DNA from: CATOSD01 sp965203135
GTDB taxonomy: Bacteria; Chloroflexota; Dehalococcoidia; Lucifugimonadales; CATOSD01
NCBI GenBank assembly: GCA_965203135.1
Contig: CBDBBO010000001.1
Location: 1,116,001-1,180,000, forward strand
Direction: 5' to 3'
Length of the DNA stretch: 64,000 nucleotides
Each line of letters begins with the position of its first letter. Within the stretch, counting starts at the first letter, position 1. This document shows positions 25,005-31,976 of the stretch, one piece after another. The notes under the pieces are model-generated. The model was given only the letters and a program-made list of their open reading frames with translations, did no database searches and was not told where the DNA came from. The position numbers were made by a program, and so were the translations under genes.

Positions 25005-25931
25005 CTACCCACGCCTCCGCCGCCCGCGCCACCACCGCCGCAGCCTCCGCGCCGTCGCCGGGCGCGCCCGCAGATTCGACGTCACCATCTCCAGGATTGC
25101 CGGGTTGGCAACCGCCACCGGCATCACCCACCGCCGCAGCTCCCGCATCGTCGTCGTCCCCGACCGCCACGACGGCACCAGCGACTCCACACGCTCCCAC
25201 CGCGTCGCCTGCGCCAGCCCCAGAAGCCGCCGCTCGCGCCGTCCGAGCGCGATCTGCGCGCCCGCCTCGGCCGCCACCGCCAGGCCGCCGACCACGTCCC
25301 ACAGGTGCGGCCCCGTGGTGATCGAGTACTGCGTCACGCCCATGGACACCATCGCCATGTCGTAGGCGAGGCTTCCCAGGCTGCGCAGCTCGCCCACCTT
25401 GTCGCGCATGGGCTTGCGAAAGGAGTAGGCGGCGCCGAAGTAGGCCGGCAGCGTCACCAGCCGGGCGGCGTGAGGCTCGGACTCCCCGAACACGCCAATC
25501 GGCTCATCCCCCGCGAACGCACCGCCGCCGCGGCGGGCGTGCACAACCATCCCGTTCTCGCCCGGCCACGGGATGAACACCGCGCCGACCACCGGCACGC
25601 CCCTGTGCATCACGCCGATGGAGGAAGCATACACGGGAAGGCCGTTAAGAAAGTTGCGGGTGCCGTCCAGCGGGTCCAGAACCCACACCGTGTCGGGCGC
25701 CGGCGCGGTTTCCTCCTCCCTGTCCTCGTCCTCCTCGCCCAGTATGCCGTGGTCCGGGAACCGCTCCGCAATCGCCTTCACCAGCAGACGCTGGCACTCG
25801 GTGTCCGCGTTGGTCACCGGGTCCCGCTCCCGCTTGTCCTTGAACTCGACGTTCAGTGCGCCTAGGCTGCGGAAGTACCCCGCCAAAATCTGCCCGGCCT
25901 CCCACGCCATGCTCGCGGCGAGGGACTCCAT
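25005..25931 (-). CDS. Inositol-monophosphatase family protein
   Basis: The 308-residue protein has the Li+-sensitive phosphatase motifs: GEEDED (first metal Glu pair), WVLDPLDGTRNF (DPLDGT metal motif) and LWDVVGGLAVAAEAGA (late WDxxxG Asp). These Mg2+ enzymes act on inositol-1-phosphate, fructose-1,6-bisphosphate, PAP or histidinol-phosphate. A PAP phosphatase would fit an organism making PAPS with the CysC seen upstream, but this is only a guess. ATG 25931 is my choice; GTG 25955 is an alternative. It follows ispH closely, so the two are likely co-transcribed. The C-terminus is extended by about 40 Arg-rich residues. Confidence 0.83.
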   Translation of the reverse strand: MESLAASMAWEAGQILAGYFRSLGALNVEFKDKRERDPVTNADTECQRLLVKAIAERFPDHGILGEEDEDREEETAPAPDTVWVLDPLDGTRNFLNGLPVYASSIGVMHRGVPVVGAVFIPWPGENGMVVHARRGGGAFAGDEPIGVFGESEPHAARLVTLPAYFGAAYSFRKPMRDKVGELRSLGSLAYDMAMVSMGVTQYSITTGPHLWDVVGGLAVAAEAGAQIALGRRERRLLGLAQATRWERVESLVPSWRSGTTTMRELRRWVMPVAVANPAILEMVTSNLRARPATARRLRRWWRGRRRRG

Positions 25932-25957
25932 TTCGGCAAGCGGAAGCTCCTCCACGC

Positions 25958-26857
25958 TCAGCGAAGCTCCCTCGGCAGCACGAAGGTAATGTCCTCGTCG
26001 GCGCCCTTTATCGTCGTCACGTCTTCCGGGCCGATGGCGTCGATTACTCCCATCACCAGTTCGTCGGGAGTGGACGCGCCCGATGTGATGCCCACGGTCT
26101 CCACGCCCTCCAGCCAGGCGAGGTCCAGCTCGTCGGGGCCATTCAACAGGTACGACGTGACGCCGTTCGCCTCCGCCACCTCTCTGAGCCGGTTGCAGTT
26201 GGAGCTGTTGGCCGCCCCTATAACCAGCACCAGGTCGGTCAGTCGCGCAAGCTCCTTTACGGCGGTCTGGCGGTTCGTTGTCGCGTAGCACAGGTCGTTG
26301 CGGACGATGACGTCAGAGAACCGATTGCTGATCTCGTCGATCGACCGCTCGGTGTCGTCGACCGACAGCGTCGTCTGCGTAAGCACCGCCACCGGCGTGC
26401 TGTCCGACCAGTCGGGCAATCGGACGCCCTCCCGGTCATCCACGAGGTGCATCGGGTTCTGACCCATCGTGCCCTTAACCTCCTGGTGGCCGCGGTGCCC
26501 CACCAGGATGATCCGCCTGTTTTCGCCCGCGTACTTCTTGGCCTCGTTGTGCACCTTGGTTACCAGCGGACACGTAGCGTCGATCACCTTAAGATCGCGC
26601 TCCTCCGCCTTGGCGAAGTCTTCCGGGGGCGAGCCGTGTGCCGAGAACACCACCATTGAGCCTTGCGGTATCTCCTCCACTTCCTCGACCGTCACCGCGC
26701 CCTTCCGCTCGAGCGAGCTGACCACGTAGGGGTTGTGGACTATCTGATGCTTGACGTAGACGGGAGCGCCGAAACGCTCCAGGGCGAGCTCGACGATATC
26801 GATCGCCCTTACGACGCCTGCGCAGAAACCGCGCGGCACACCGAGGTAGACTTTCAT
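25958..26857 (-). CDS. ispH: 4-hydroxy-3-methylbut-2-enyl diphosphate reductase
   Basis: The 299-residue protein is a complete IspH. The three [4Fe-4S] cysteines lie in PRGFCAGVVRAI (Cys12), IDATCPLVTKVH and GAANSSNCNRL. Substrate-binding His are in HQIVHNPYVV, FSAHGSPP and the VGHRGHQEVKG segment, where the E of HxEVxG is the proton relay. It carries out the last step of the MEP pathway, making IPP and DMAPP. ATG 26857 is preceded by GGGAGG; a longer frame to 26929 is not conserved. It is followed by the inositol-phosphatase-like gene. Confidence 0.95.
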   Translation of the reverse strand: MKVYLGVPRGFCAGVVRAIDIVELALERFGAPVYVKHQIVHNPYVVSSLERKGAVTVEEVEEIPQGSMVVFSAHGSPPEDFAKAEERDLKVIDATCPLVTKVHNEAKKYAGENRRIILVGHRGHQEVKGTMGQNPMHLVDDREGVRLPDWSDSTPVAVLTQTTLSVDDTERSIDEISNRFSDVIVRNDLCYATTNRQTAVKELARLTDLVLVIGAANSSNCNRLREVAEANGVTSYLLNGPDELDLAWLEGVETVGITSGASTPDELVMGVIDAIGPEDVTTIKGADEDITFVLPRELR

Positions 26858-26967
26858 GGGGAGCCTCCCTTGCCTTTGGACCGGACCCTGCTGCACTTCC
26901 ACTCGCGCCGACGCTTCAGCGCAGCCCAATTATAGCACCAAACGTCGGGAACGCCGGGGCCTTCCAA

Positions 26968-27013
26968 GAGTCCCTTCCCCCTCGCAGGGGGAAGGTTAGG
27001 ATGGGGGTGCCGA
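26968..27013. repeat. Dispersed TTCCCCCTCGCAGGGGGAA repeat overlapping the rnc end
   Basis: This copy is nearly identical to 14585-14632. Its right part supplies the last codons (...PPS) and the TAA stop of rnc at 26996-26998. Confidence 0.8.
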
Positions 27014-27721
27014 CGCCATCCGCTCCAGCGCCCTTTGCGCCGCCTCCCGCTCGGCGGCGGCCTTGCGTGGGCCGCTTCCCTGCGCCATCGGCTCGCCCGC
27101 CACCAGCACCTCAGCGGTGTACGTCCGCGCATGATCCGCCCCCTCGATGTCGGTTATCCGGTAGGTGGGCGGCTCCATACCCTGGGACTGCAGCGTCTCC
27201 TGCAGTTGGGACTTGGCGTTTCGCGGAGGCGCGGGATCGGGCATGGCGTCCATCTCGGTGGAGAGCGAGCGCACGACGAAGCCGCGCGCAGCCGGGAAAC
27301 CCTGGTCCAGGAACACCGCCCCCGCGAGCGCCTCGAACAGCGCGGCGAGGTTAGAGGTCCGCTCGCGTCCGCCGCTGGCGTCCTCGCCGCGCCCCATCAG
27401 CATGAAGCGCCCCAGGTCCAGCGATCGCGCCACGCGGGCCAGCGTCTCGTCCTGCACCAGCGCGGCCCGCAGCGAAGTCAGGTCGCCCTCGCCTCGCGTC
27501 GGGTGCTCGGTGTAGGCGCGCTCCGCCACCACCAGGCCGACGATCGCGTCGCCCAGAAACTCCAGGCGCTCGTTGGACACCCCGCCGACGTCCGGGTTCT
27601 CGTTGGCGTAGGAGCTGTGCGTGAAGGCAAGCTTCAGCAACTCCGGGTCGTCGAAGGGAATGCCCAGGCCGCGTGCGAGGCCGTCGAGATCCTGCGGTTC
27701 GTGCCGAGGCGCTTGCGCCAT
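26996..27721 (-). CDS. rnc: Ribonuclease III
   Basis: The 241-residue protein has the RNase III signature NERLEFLGDAIVGLV, a second Glu/Asp cluster in LAALFEALAGAVFLD, and a C-terminal double-stranded-RNA-binding domain beginning NAKSQLQETLQSQG and ending GSGPRKAAAEREAAQRALE. It cuts double-stranded RNA for rRNA and mRNA processing. I use ATG 27721, although GTG 27733 is possible. The final residues and stop come from a spacer repeat, so the protein's tail has probably been altered by repeat insertion. Confidence 0.95.
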   Translation of the reverse strand: MAQAPRHEPQDLDGLARGLGIPFDDPELLKLAFTHSSYANENPDVGGVSNERLEFLGDAIVGLVVAERAYTEHPTRGEGDLTSLRAALVQDETLARVARSLDLGRFMLMGRGEDASGGRERTSNLAALFEALAGAVFLDQGFPAARGFVVRSLSTEMDAMPDPAPPRNAKSQLQETLQSQGMEPPTYRITDIEGADHARTYTAEVLVAGEPMAQGSGPRKAAAEREAAQRALERMASAPPS

Positions 27722-27751
27722 ATCCTTAGACACTCGGCGACACCAACGGCA

Positions 27752-27776
27752 GGGGCGGGTCTGAAACCCGCCCCCA
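27752..27776. repeat. GGGGCGGGTCTGAAACCCGCCCC palindromic repeat
   Basis: This is the best-preserved copy of the GGCGGGT/ACCCGCC palindrome, with 8-bp arms around CTGA. It lies between the rnc start and the DsbA-like gene end and may terminate transcription from that gene. Confidence 0.6.
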
Positions 27777-27804
27777 CTCTGCTCTGCTGTCCGGTTGCAG
27801 CTGT

Positions 27805-28437
27805 CTAGCTGACCGCGCCCTTGGGCCACGGCGGCTGCGGGCGCTTGATCTCGCCGAAGTAGGCCCTGTGACCGGCCGTCGCCATGAAGCTGTCGAACGC
27901 GGCCACGGAGTCGTACTCCGGTGGAATGAACGTCTTGAGATAGGCGGACGTGCCGTTCTCGAACGTGAAGGTGGGCGTGCCGAAGATGCCCTCGGACGCC
28001 GCCTCCTCGTGCTCCCTGCCGATGATCTCGGCCAGCTCGGGGTCCTTCAGGTCCTCGCGGAACCGAGCCCCGTCGAGGCCGACCGCCTCGGCCAGCTCGA
28101 CCAGCGGCTCCTCCTCGTTCAGCGGGATGCGGCCCTGCCCGCCGTGGCGCGCCGTCAGCAGCGCCAGGTGGTACTTGTCGTATGCCTCCGGCCCCTGTCG
28201 CCGGGCGGCCTCGGCGGCGATCTGCGAAAGCAGCGAGCGCCTCTCAGACGGCTCGCCCTGCTCCCAGGCCTTCCACTCCGGCCCTTCCTTGCTGTTTATC
28301 TGTTCCAGCGAAAAGTTCTTCCAGGTGATGTCGAGGTCTTCGCCATACACCTGCTTGACCCTATCCAGCCACACGGCTGCATTGTAGACCCAGGGTCAAG
28401 CGTAGTCTCCGTAAACGCTAAGCCTGATCTTCTCCAC
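27805..28437 (-). CDS. DsbA-family thioredoxin-fold protein, probable selenoprotein (UGA at codon 14)
   Basis: Read from GTG 28437, the frame gives VEKIRLSVYGDYA, then UGA (28398-28396), then PWVYNAAVWLDRVKQVYG and on to TAG/TGA-free sequence ending at 27805: 210 residues counting the UGA. The UGA occupies the first Cys of the FrnE/DsbA CPWx active site, and GIFGTPTF later gives the cis-Pro loop. GGAGGT stands 6 bp before the GTG. The shorter frame from GTG 28374 has no SD and would lose the first strand and active site. The mRNA hairpin UGACCCU/AGGGUCA with an inner CAGCC-GUGU-GGCUG stem-loop fits a bacterial SECIS. A plain nonsense mutation is the alternative. No selA/B/C genes are in the window. 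Confidence 0.7.
28356..28398 (-). promoter_or_regulatory. SECIS-like hairpin
   Basis: Starting at the in-frame UGA, 7 bases (UGACCCU, 28398-28392) pair perfectly with AGGGUCA (28362-28356). Inside, CAGCC (28379-28375) pairs with GGCUG (28370-28366) around a GUGU loop. The loop begins with G, 21 nt after the UGA, within the 16-37 nt range known for bacterial SECIS elements. Confidence 0.6.
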
Positions 28438-28622
28438 GGTGTTACCTCCAACGGTGGCGTTTCAATCTGGATTCTACGTTGTAGGGGTGAGAAAGTCAAA
28501 AATGCGATTGCGCTCGCCAGCCCCTAACCGCTGGACGCTCCCGGCGTTTCAAGGTACACTTGCCGCGCGTACAACAGGCGCGGGGCGGCGGCCCCCACAT
28601 CTCAGCGGGAGCGTGCGAGACG

Positions 28623-28928
28623 GTGCAGGCGGGTTGCCGGATTCTGGTGGTCGACAGGCAGCAGGACGACCTCGACAGCGTCGTCGCCCTGCTCGAGTCC
28701 AGCGGCTGCATCGTGTCCGCCACCCTCAACGACGCCGTGGCCGTCGACCTCGTGTCGTCCTCCGCGTTCGACGCGATGGTGGTCGGCAACGCGGTGCCCC
28801 AAGCGGAATTCGCCTCGCTGCGCGAAGACGCCCTGCGCCGGCAGCCGGACCTGCGAATCGTCGAGTCGAGAGGCCCCCAGTCCGTGCTAACCCTCGTCCG
28901 CCAGGCCTTCGGCAGAAGACTGCCTTGA
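28623..28928 (+). CDS. Degenerate response-regulator receiver domain protein
   Basis: The protein of about 101 residues reads CRILVVDRQQDDLDSVVALLESSGCIVSATLNDAVAVDLV, a clear receiver-domain opening (acidic residues after the first strand). At the third strand, where the phospho-acceptor Asp should be, it reads FDAMVVGNAVP, so the acceptor is missing. A late RIVESRGPQSVLTLVRQAF covers the final strand and helix. It is probably a pseudo-receiver or a decayed regulator. GTG 28623 is my start; TTG 28560 is an upstream alternative. It is divergent from the DsbA-like gene and 49 bp before the Fe-S protein gene. Confidence 0.55.
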   Translation: MQAGCRILVVDRQQDDLDSVVALLESSGCIVSATLNDAVAVDLVSSSAFDAMVVGNAVPQAEFASLREDALRRQPDLRIVESRGPQSVLTLVRQAFGRRLP

Positions 28929-28977
28929 GTCCCTTCCCCCATCAGAGGGGCCATAACAACAAGAGGATGTATCCCCC

Positions 28978-30279
28978 ATGGCAAGACGAAGAATCGGCCA
29001 CAACGTAACCCGACCTCCCAGGCTGCCGGACGAAGAGCCGCTGTCCTTCCCCGTCGCGAAGGACATCCAGAGCGTGCCCGGCATCCCCAAGCGCGACAAC
29101 GAGGTCTCCTACTACAGCCGGGAGGCGCCGCTCGAGAGCATAGCCGTCTCCGAAAGCGCCTCCGCCGAGTGGGCCGGCGCTGTGCGCATGGAATTCGCGC
29201 CCGAAACCGCGAAGCTGTACGAGGACTTCCAGCGCCAGATGCGCCCCATCGTCGACTGGATCAAGTCCACCCGCGACATGGAGCCGACCGCGCAGCCCAC
29301 TGGCGACAACGCGACGGACGTCATCCGCGAGGCCGCGCTCAAGCTGGGCTACAGCGAGGTTGGCTTCGCACCCTTCGACCCCCGCTACGTCTACCGCAGC
29401 CGCCGCCCGGACCTCAACCCGCGCCTGCCCACCGCCATCTGCCTCGCCCTCGAGCAGGACTTCGACGCCACTCAGACAATCCCCAGCCTCGACGCAGAGC
29501 GCGCCCAGGGCGACGTCTACGTCCGCCAGGCCGAGCTATCCCGGTCGCTCGTCGACCTTATCCTGTCGCTCGGCTACCGCGTCCAGGTATCCGGCCCAAC
29601 CTGGCACCTGGGACCCATGATCCCGATGTTCGTCGAGGCCGGCCTGGGCCAGCTCGGCGTCAACGGCCAGCTACTCTCGCCGCGCTTCGGATCGCGCGCA
29701 CGGCTCCAGATCATCCTCACCGACGCCAAAATCACTCACGACAGGCCGGTGGACTACGGCATCCACAAGTACTGCGCGCTCTGCCAGGTGTGCGTAACGC
29801 GCTGCCCCGGCAGGGCCCTGGACGGCCAGAAGCTGTGGTACCGCGGCATCGAGAAGAACAAGCTCAACTTCGCCCGCTGCCGCCCCGTGATGACGCGCTA
29901 TTCGGGCTGCGGCATCTGCATGAAGGTCTGCCCAGTCCAGAAGTACGGCATGAAGCCGGTCATGGAGCACTACGTCGAGACCGGGCAGGTGCTCGGCAAG
30001 GGCACCGACAACCTGGAGGGCTACACCCTGCCCGACAAGGGCTACTTCCGCCCCAGCAGGCTGCCCCGGTTCACGCCCGACTTCTTCGACATGCCCCGGG
30101 GCACGACCGAGGACATCCTGTTCGCCGAGTTCAAAGAGCGCCTCAGCGACCCCGACAGCAACGGCGCGGACGCCCCCCAAGACGACGACGCCCTCTGGCG
30201 CGCCTTCCGCGAGCGCCTGCGCACCGCCCTCGACCGCCCCGAGACCACCGTCGACATGGGCATGGACATGAGCAACTAG
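28978..30279 (+). CDS. QueG/reductive-dehalogenase-like iron-sulfur protein
   Basis: The 433-residue protein has an N-terminal unique region, a cobalamin-binding-like alpha/beta domain (AALKLGYSEVGFAPFDPRYV, then GPMIPMFVEAGLGQLGVNGQLLSPRFG) and a di-[4Fe-4S] ferredoxin part: CALCQVCVTRCPGRAL at about 266-281 and C(RPVMTRYSG)CGICMKVCP at about 301-319. This is the layout of epoxyqueuosine reductase and of reductive dehalogenase catalytic subunits. No twin-arginine signal or RdhB anchor gene is seen, so it is probably a cytoplasmic B12/Fe-S reductase of unknown substrate. The NHL gene follows 37 bp later and may be co-transcribed. Confidence 0.8.
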   Translation: MARRRIGHNVTRPPRLPDEEPLSFPVAKDIQSVPGIPKRDNEVSYYSREAPLESIAVSESASAEWAGAVRMEFAPETAKLYEDFQRQMRPIVDWIKSTRDMEPTAQPTGDNATDVIREAALKLGYSEVGFAPFDPRYVYRSRRPDLNPRLPTAICLALEQDFDATQTIPSLDAERAQGDVYVRQAELSRSLVDLILSLGYRVQVSGPTWHLGPMIPMFVEAGLGQLGVNGQLLSPRFGSRARLQIILTDAKITHDRPVDYGIHKYCALCQVCVTRCPGRALDGQKLWYRGIEKNKLNFARCRPVMTRYSGCGICMKVCPVQKYGMKPVMEHYVETGQVLGKGTDNLEGYTLPDKGYFRPSRLPRFTPDFFDMPRGTTEDILFAEFKERLSDPDSNGADAPQDDDALWRAFRERLRTALDRPETTVDMGMDMSN

Positions 30280-30316
30280 CCCACGGCCACAGACAACGAA
30301 TGACAGGAGGACACCC

Positions 30317-31183
30317 ATGACCACAGTAGGCTCCGGCAACCACACCTACGAGCACGTCCCCGTGTGGCCCAACATGCCCAAGTACTGGTCGTTCGGCGCC
30401 GCGTCCGACGGCGCCGTCAACTCGCAGAACGAGGTCCACATCTTCAGCCGCGGCGCGCACCCGCTCACCATCTGGGACACCGACGGCAACTTCGTGTCCT
30501 CGTGGGGCGAGGGCACCTTCTCCGCCAACCCGCACGGCATCTACATCGCGCCCAACGACAACGTCTGGCTCGTGGACCGCGACTTCCACATCGCCACCGA
30601 GTACACTCCCGGCGGCGATACCCTCCGCACGCTCGGCAACAAGCTGGCGCCCTCCCCGTCCTTCACCGGGATGCCCTTCAACATGCCGTCCGGCCTGGCC
30701 ATCGGCCCCAGCGGGGACATGTTCGTCTCCGACGGCTACGGCGCCCACCGCGTCCACAAGTACAGCGCCGACGGCGAGCTTCTGCTGTCGTGGGGCAGGC
30801 AGGGCACCGGCCCCGGCGAGTTCGCCCTCGTCCACAACGTGTGGGTGGACAAGGACAACCGCGTGCTGATCTGTGACCGTGAGAACGACCGCATCCAGAT
30901 TTTCGACGACCAGGGCGGCTTCATCGAGGAGTGGACCGACCTCGAAAAGCCCGGCGACATCTGGGTCCACGACGACGTGGTGCACGTTGTGGAGCAGGGC
31001 CCCGGCTCCGGCGTGAGCCTGTGGACGCTGGGCGGCGATCTCATCACCCGCTGGCGCGGCCGCGAGGGCCCGGGCAAGGGCACCATCGTCGGCGGCCACG
31101 GCCTCTGCGTCGACCACCAGGGCAGCATCTACGTCACCGAGATAGGCGAGGGCCTGCGCGTCACCAAGTTCCAAAAGGTGTAG
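30317..31183 (+). CDS. NHL-repeat (6-bladed propeller) protein
   Basis: The 288-residue protein is built of NHL repeats: NPHGIYIAPNDNVWLVDRDFH, MPSGLAIGPSGDMFVSDGYGAHRVHKYSADGEL, FALVHNVWVDKDNRVLICDRENDRIQIFD and GGHGLCVDHQGSIYVTE. It resembles the catalytic propeller of peptidyl-alpha-hydroxyglycine alpha-amidating lyase and bacterial homologues of unknown function. There is no signal peptide, so it is probably cytoplasmic. SD AGGAGG is 8 bp before the ATG. Lyase activity is not established by sequence alone. Confidence 0.8.
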   Translation: MTTVGSGNHTYEHVPVWPNMPKYWSFGAASDGAVNSQNEVHIFSRGAHPLTIWDTDGNFVSSWGEGTFSANPHGIYIAPNDNVWLVDRDFHIATEYTPGGDTLRTLGNKLAPSPSFTGMPFNMPSGLAIGPSGDMFVSDGYGAHRVHKYSADGELLLSWGRQGTGPGEFALVHNVWVDKDNRVLICDRENDRIQIFDDQGGFIEEWTDLEKPGDIWVHDDVVHVVEQGPGSGVSLWTLGGDLITRWRGREGPGKGTIVGGHGLCVDHQGSIYVTEIGEGLRVTKFQKV

Positions 31184-31216
31184 CGGGCGCAGCCTGTCCC
31201 GACGAAAGGAACGCCC

Positions 31217-31468
31217 ATGATAGCTAACGTAAGGGCCAAGTACGCAAATGGCGCGCTCGTGCCGCTGGAGCCGCTCGAACTCGAAGAAGGAGCGGAGGTG
31301 GTGCTGTCCATTGAAGACGCCTCGCCGCCACAGCGCGGGCAGGAATCCATACCAGACATGCTGGAACGGCTCCGCAAAGCCGCTCCCCGCGATACGTGGG
31401 ACGGCTTCCCCACAGATGGGGCGAAGAATTACAAGCACTATCTGTACGGCCGTCCTAAGGAAGAATGA
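31217..31468 (+). CDS. DUF104/AF2212-like antitoxin
   Basis: The 83-residue protein begins MIANVRAKYANGALVPLEPLELEEGAEVVLSI, the swapped-hairpin-like fold of DUF104 antitoxins, followed by a flexible tail (ERLRKAAPRDTWDGFP) typical of VapB-type inhibitors that thread into the PIN toxin. Its stop overlaps the PIN gene start by 4 bp (ATGA). SD is GAAAGGA. It would bind the PIN toxin and repress the operon. The pair sits directly behind the NHL gene. Confidence 0.82.
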   Translation: MIANVRAKYANGALVPLEPLELEEGAEVVLSIEDASPPQRGQESIPDMLERLRKAAPRDTWDGFPTDGAKNYKHYLYGRPKEE

Positions 31469-31893
31469 TAGTGCGCCTGGTCTTTGCTGACACGGGTTAT
31501 TTCATCGCCAGTTTGAATGACAGAGATGAGTTGCACGAAAGAGCAGTAGCGGTTGCCAAAGCGCTGTCGCCCTTGCGGATTGTCACAACCCAGATGGTAC
31601 TGGTCGAATTGCTGAACCAAGTGTCGGATGGAGGAGAACACCGCCGCAATCTCGCTGTGGAGTTGATTCACGAACTTGAGAACAGCTCGGATGTCGAGAT
31701 TGTCCCGCAGACTGCCACTGGGTTTGCGGATGCTATGGCGATGTACACCGCCCGGGCGGACCAACCGTGGAGCCTCACAGACTGCGCCAGCTTTTTGGTG
31801 ATGGAGGAGCGAAACATCACTGAGGCGCTTGCGTACGATAGAGACTTCCAGCAAGCAGGATTTGTAGCCCTGCTTCGCGAGTCCACACAGTGA
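31465..31893 (+). CDS. PIN-domain ribonuclease toxin (VapC-like)
   Basis: The 142-residue protein has the PIN acidic residues: FADTGYFIASLNDRDELH (first Asp), VLVELLNQ (Glu), SLTDCASFLVMEE (third Asp, in the TDC/A motif) and ALAYDRDFQQAGF (fourth Asp). VapC-type PIN toxins cut tRNA or rRNA when freed from the antitoxin. All four acidic positions appear present, so the toxin is probably functional. The gene is coupled to the DUF104 antitoxin gene by a 4-bp overlap. Confidence 0.85.
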   Translation: MIVRLVFADTGYFIASLNDRDELHERAVAVAKALSPLRIVTTQMVLVELLNQVSDGGEHRRNLAVELIHELENSSDVEIVPQTATGFADAMAMYTARADQPWSLTDCASFLVMEERNITEALAYDRDFQQAGFVALLRESTQ

Positions 31894-31934
31894 CAGCGGA
31901 ATCAACCTCAGGGTGAAGTCGGTTCGCCCAGTCT

Positions 31935-31976
31935 TCACCCCCATCCTGACCTTCCCCCGTCGAGGGGGAAGGGACT
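31935..31976. repeat. Dispersed spacer repeat, reverse orientation
   Basis: CACCCCCATCCTGACC followed by TTCCCCCGTCGAGGGGGAAGGGAC is the reverse complement of the 14585/26968 type. It lies between the convergent PIN and RNB genes and may act as a bidirectional terminator. Confidence 0.75.

Noticed and set aside
27805..28374. DsbA-like gene starting at GTG 28374
   Set aside because: No SD there and the protein would lose its first strand and active site; the frame upstream through UGA fits the family far better.
31894..31934. Possible duplicate of the NHL gene end (GINLRVKSVRP) after the PIN gene, which would extend the gene-end pattern
   Set aside because: Only LRV and a few positions match, there is no stop at the right place and DNA identity is low; not supportable.
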